Shown here piece by piece: positions 61,488 through 64,000 of a stretch of DNA of 64,000 nucleotides. Location of the stretch: positions 1,290,470 through 1,354,469 of the forward strand of contig OX621175.1 of assembly GCA_951640195.1 (NCBI GenBank), given 5' to 3'. Below the pieces are notes generated by a model that saw only the letters and a list, made by a program, of their open reading frames with translations, was not told the DNA's origin and did not search any database. A program made the position numbers and the translations under genes. Origin of the DNA: Porpolomopsis calyptriformis (taxonomy: Eukaryota; Basidiomycota; Agaricomycetes; Agaricales; Hygrophoraceae). Numbering within the stretch: position 1 is the first letter of the stretch; each line of letters begins with the position of its first letter.

Positions 61488-63466
61488 TTAGACATAGGAA
61501 CCCCCCGTCGTCGGTGCCCGCGTCCCTTCCCACATGTTCTCGTATTCACTCTCATGCGTTGTAATCTGCAGGTGATCGTTCTTCACCTCCAGTTGAAATT
61601 TGACGGCTTCGTACACTTCCCCAGGGTTAACCTCACGACGCCCTCGCAATATCCCTCTCACCTTCTGCCCAATTGGCAACCCAGGAAGCCGACCGACTGA
61701 CGTCCCATGGAAAAGGCGTGATCGAGGACTGCTTAGCGACAAAAGTGTCATCGAAAGGGGATTTGTCGGATCAAGTGGCATGACTGGGAACCTCCATATG
61801 AGAACAGCAGTCGCCAATGCCACCAGGCTATTCATCCCGAAAACCACAATCCAAACCTTCTGCTAGCCCACCAGGCCAAAGCCAATTTGAAAGCTCGGCG
61901 CAGAATAATACACGATTGTGGGAACATAGGAATAATTTGATGCGTTACCAGAATTCCAAGCCGCGAGAGCATTAATTGAGAGAACGTCAATCATCTTGGC
62001 ACCGCCAACAGCATAGGAATATGAGATGGTGTCCTGCAGTGCAGCTGATATCGTCGAGGAGCCCAGAGGCCATGACTGAATCAATCGATACAACCCAATG
62101 GAACCACTGCGCCCTATCTGTTGAATCCAATATGTGTCCGTGAACACGTGTGTCCCAAGCACCCCATTCGGAGTCATAGGTGCAGATTCCATCACGGCGT
62201 CAACACTATATACACCTTCAAAGTATTTGCCAGATGCAAAAACCTCCCAAAGAGTCGTATAGCATTCGATAGCGTCCTCTAACATGCCATCGAAAGGATT
62301 GGCCCTGATAATGCCCGTTACGATTGATGATCCATTGACGCAAGAGTACGCGTCATAGACCACATCTACCGTGGCATTATAAACCTTAGCTTGTGGACCA
62401 CAACTCGGGGAAAAGATAGTAAACATGGTATAGTTGTTTCCGACGGTCTGATTCTGAAAATTTGGGAGTGGCCCGCTTCTCGTGCATGTGGTGCTAGCGT
62501 TGACACCTGCCGCATGGAAATCTGTAGTGATGAGGCCAGAAACAGGGCGTAAGAGGTTCGCAATGTGCGCGCTTGTATTTTGACTTACAATAACCCGATA
62601 GGGGGAGGCGACCTGGCTCTGACCACCGAGCACCAGGCCATCCACCCCAAATGTGAAAAAGGCATCGATCGCCAGCGGAATACGTTGACCAGTGGTGTAG
62701 TTGGTGTTGATCGAAGCGATGCTGAGGAGGTTCGTTTCGTAATCATTGAAAAGGGTTGAAAGAGTTGCGAACTGATTTAGGGCTCCTGCCATTGTCAATT
62801 GATTGACAATGTCCAGATTAGCACTGATGTTGGCTGAAACAACTGTTGCTGAATATGGTTTTTCCACCGGATGAAGGCCGAATGCGGCGGTATACAGGGT
62901 GAATGAGAAGAAAAGAAGGAGAGAGATGGCGAAAGACCAAGAGGCCTGAAAATGAATCGAGCCCTTGGCCCAGTATATTGCGCGGTCATAATATCGATAG
63001 GTGATATTATGTCCGGATAAACAGTTGACCAGGTATCCAGCACACAAATTCGTCCACGCAAGCAAGTTCATTGCCTTGAAAATGCTTCCGGTCGCGGTTA
63101 TGAGAGAATTGTAAAGAGCAGTGGAAACACCGAAGGGTTGAGGGGGTAAGGTATACGGGTTATGTATAAGCCACCCTGCATACACAATGATAGCACTTTG
63201 ACACAGAAGGGATATCGTGGCGAATGCAATCCATCCAGTGTGGGGCGACCATTTCTGGGCCTCCGGATATGCCCCATTGTCTGAGGCATTGGCTTCGTCA
63301 AGCGAGGAAGGCGTCTGTTTCGCCTTGAACCTGGCGGGCACCAATGGACTTTCGAAATAAAAACATAAGTTAAATGGAACCAAAAGCACAAAACGACTTA
63401 CTAGCTGTGTTGTGCATATGGAAGTGCAGGAGGGAGCTCTTCCGTTTCAATGCCTTGAACGCTCAT
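61488..63466 (-). pseudogene. Multi-pass membrane protein copy 2, one in-frame stop
   Basis: Same exon structure as copy 1: exons 63402-63466 and 61488-63348 with a 53-bp intron, 642 codons in one frame. The only lesion is TAG at 61863-61865, where copy 1 has TGG (GLVGWQKVW), just before the last membrane helix. Divergence from copy 1 is substantial in the loop but the frame is otherwise open, so this is a recent loss, a truncated but usable protein lacking the last helix and tail, or a sequencing error. N-terminus MSVQGIETEELPPALPYAQHS. Confidence 0.85.
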
Positions 63467-64000
63467 CGCTGAAGAGGATGGGTTGGACGTATAGAGGCGG
63501 CACCAGTTGCATTTTTATGCGCAGCGATTCCGGATAGGCTATGCAATAGTCTGGACCCATGGCCGCCCATGACACCGTTTATCATAAACGGTGACATGAG
63601 CGATGGGATAGATACACACAATTTACCTAGTTAGGTACATCAGAATAGAAGATAGAATAGAACTCCGCCGCCTCCGTATCCAACCCATCCTAACTTGAGA
63701 GATGCACAACCTTTGTATTGAGCGGTCCCAATTACCTCTTATCTCCATCGCTTGCACGTCCCTCCCTCTAACCAACCACCCGAGATACACCAGACCTTCC
63801 AAGACCTGCGATACGAGGCTATCTCGAATCCCATCGGCCTAGGTGTCCAGGAAGGACCTTGCCTCTCGCCCTCTCTTCTGTATTCCTCACGAGCTACCTT
63901 ATTCATCGTATCAGTCACAGGGCGACTTTACAATGATTGATGGTGATTTTAACGCAGCGCATGGGCATATGGCTGTGCACGATGTACATAAAGCCTGGCC
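63467..64000. other. Upstream region of copy 2 to window end
   Basis: Shares tataaacggtgacatga and cctagttaggtacatc blocks with the upstream region of copy 1, showing that the tandem duplication included the promoter. Nothing further is recognised before the window edge. Confidence 0.5.

Overview
The window looks like nuclear DNA of an agaricomycete (mushroom-type basidiomycete). The grounds are genes split by many 46-121 bp GT-AG introns, a STE3-type pheromone receptor, a Plavaka-type (KDZ/CACTA-like) transposase, several large proteins of families expanded in Agaricomycetes, and Ty1/copia elements whose stop codons sit where CGA arginine codons are expected. The species cannot be fixed from sequence alone. 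All functions are assigned by reading translations and motifs; no database search was run.

Region 1, about 1-27.2 kb, is a transposon-dense island with nested palindromes. It opens with a perfect inverted repeat (1-3177 and 4720-7896, 1.5 kb spacer) whose arms carry a decayed copia pol, a short LTR-like end and an AT-rich tandem array. A minus-strand Plavaka transposase (9057-12305) follows. A divergent plus-strand gene (12753-18759) comes next, interrupted by a 3.85 kb foldback element with 1.8 kb inverted arms made of 66-bp and 160-bp tandem repeats and a TGG target duplication. Then come a 675-bp TIR element containing a tRNA-like sequence, a complete copia element with two 223-bp LTRs (20562-25658, target duplication GTGCA), a 556-bp hairpin element (25827-26382, target duplication CCATTG), and two inverted copies of an unidentified segment that flank the last two.

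Region 2, about 28-40 kb, holds host genes: an FAD monooxygenase, a STE3-like receptor, a class-II eIF4E/4EHP-like cap-binding protein, an NB-ARC-TPR (NLR-like STAND) protein, and a small secreted protein. About 5.7 kb of gene-poor, low-complexity DNA follows.

Region 3, about 46-64 kb, holds a bHLH transcription factor, a RUS/DUF647 protein with a predicted 10-nt microexon, a doubtful hypothetical gene, a large agaricomycete protein with an MLKL-like helical N-terminus, a 14-exon RecQ helicase, and two tandem paralogues of a multi-pass membrane protein, one of which carries a single in-frame stop. The genes do not form an obvious pathway cluster. The main biological story is the contrast between the methylation-scarred, palindrome-rich island and the intact genes that begin at about 28 kb.
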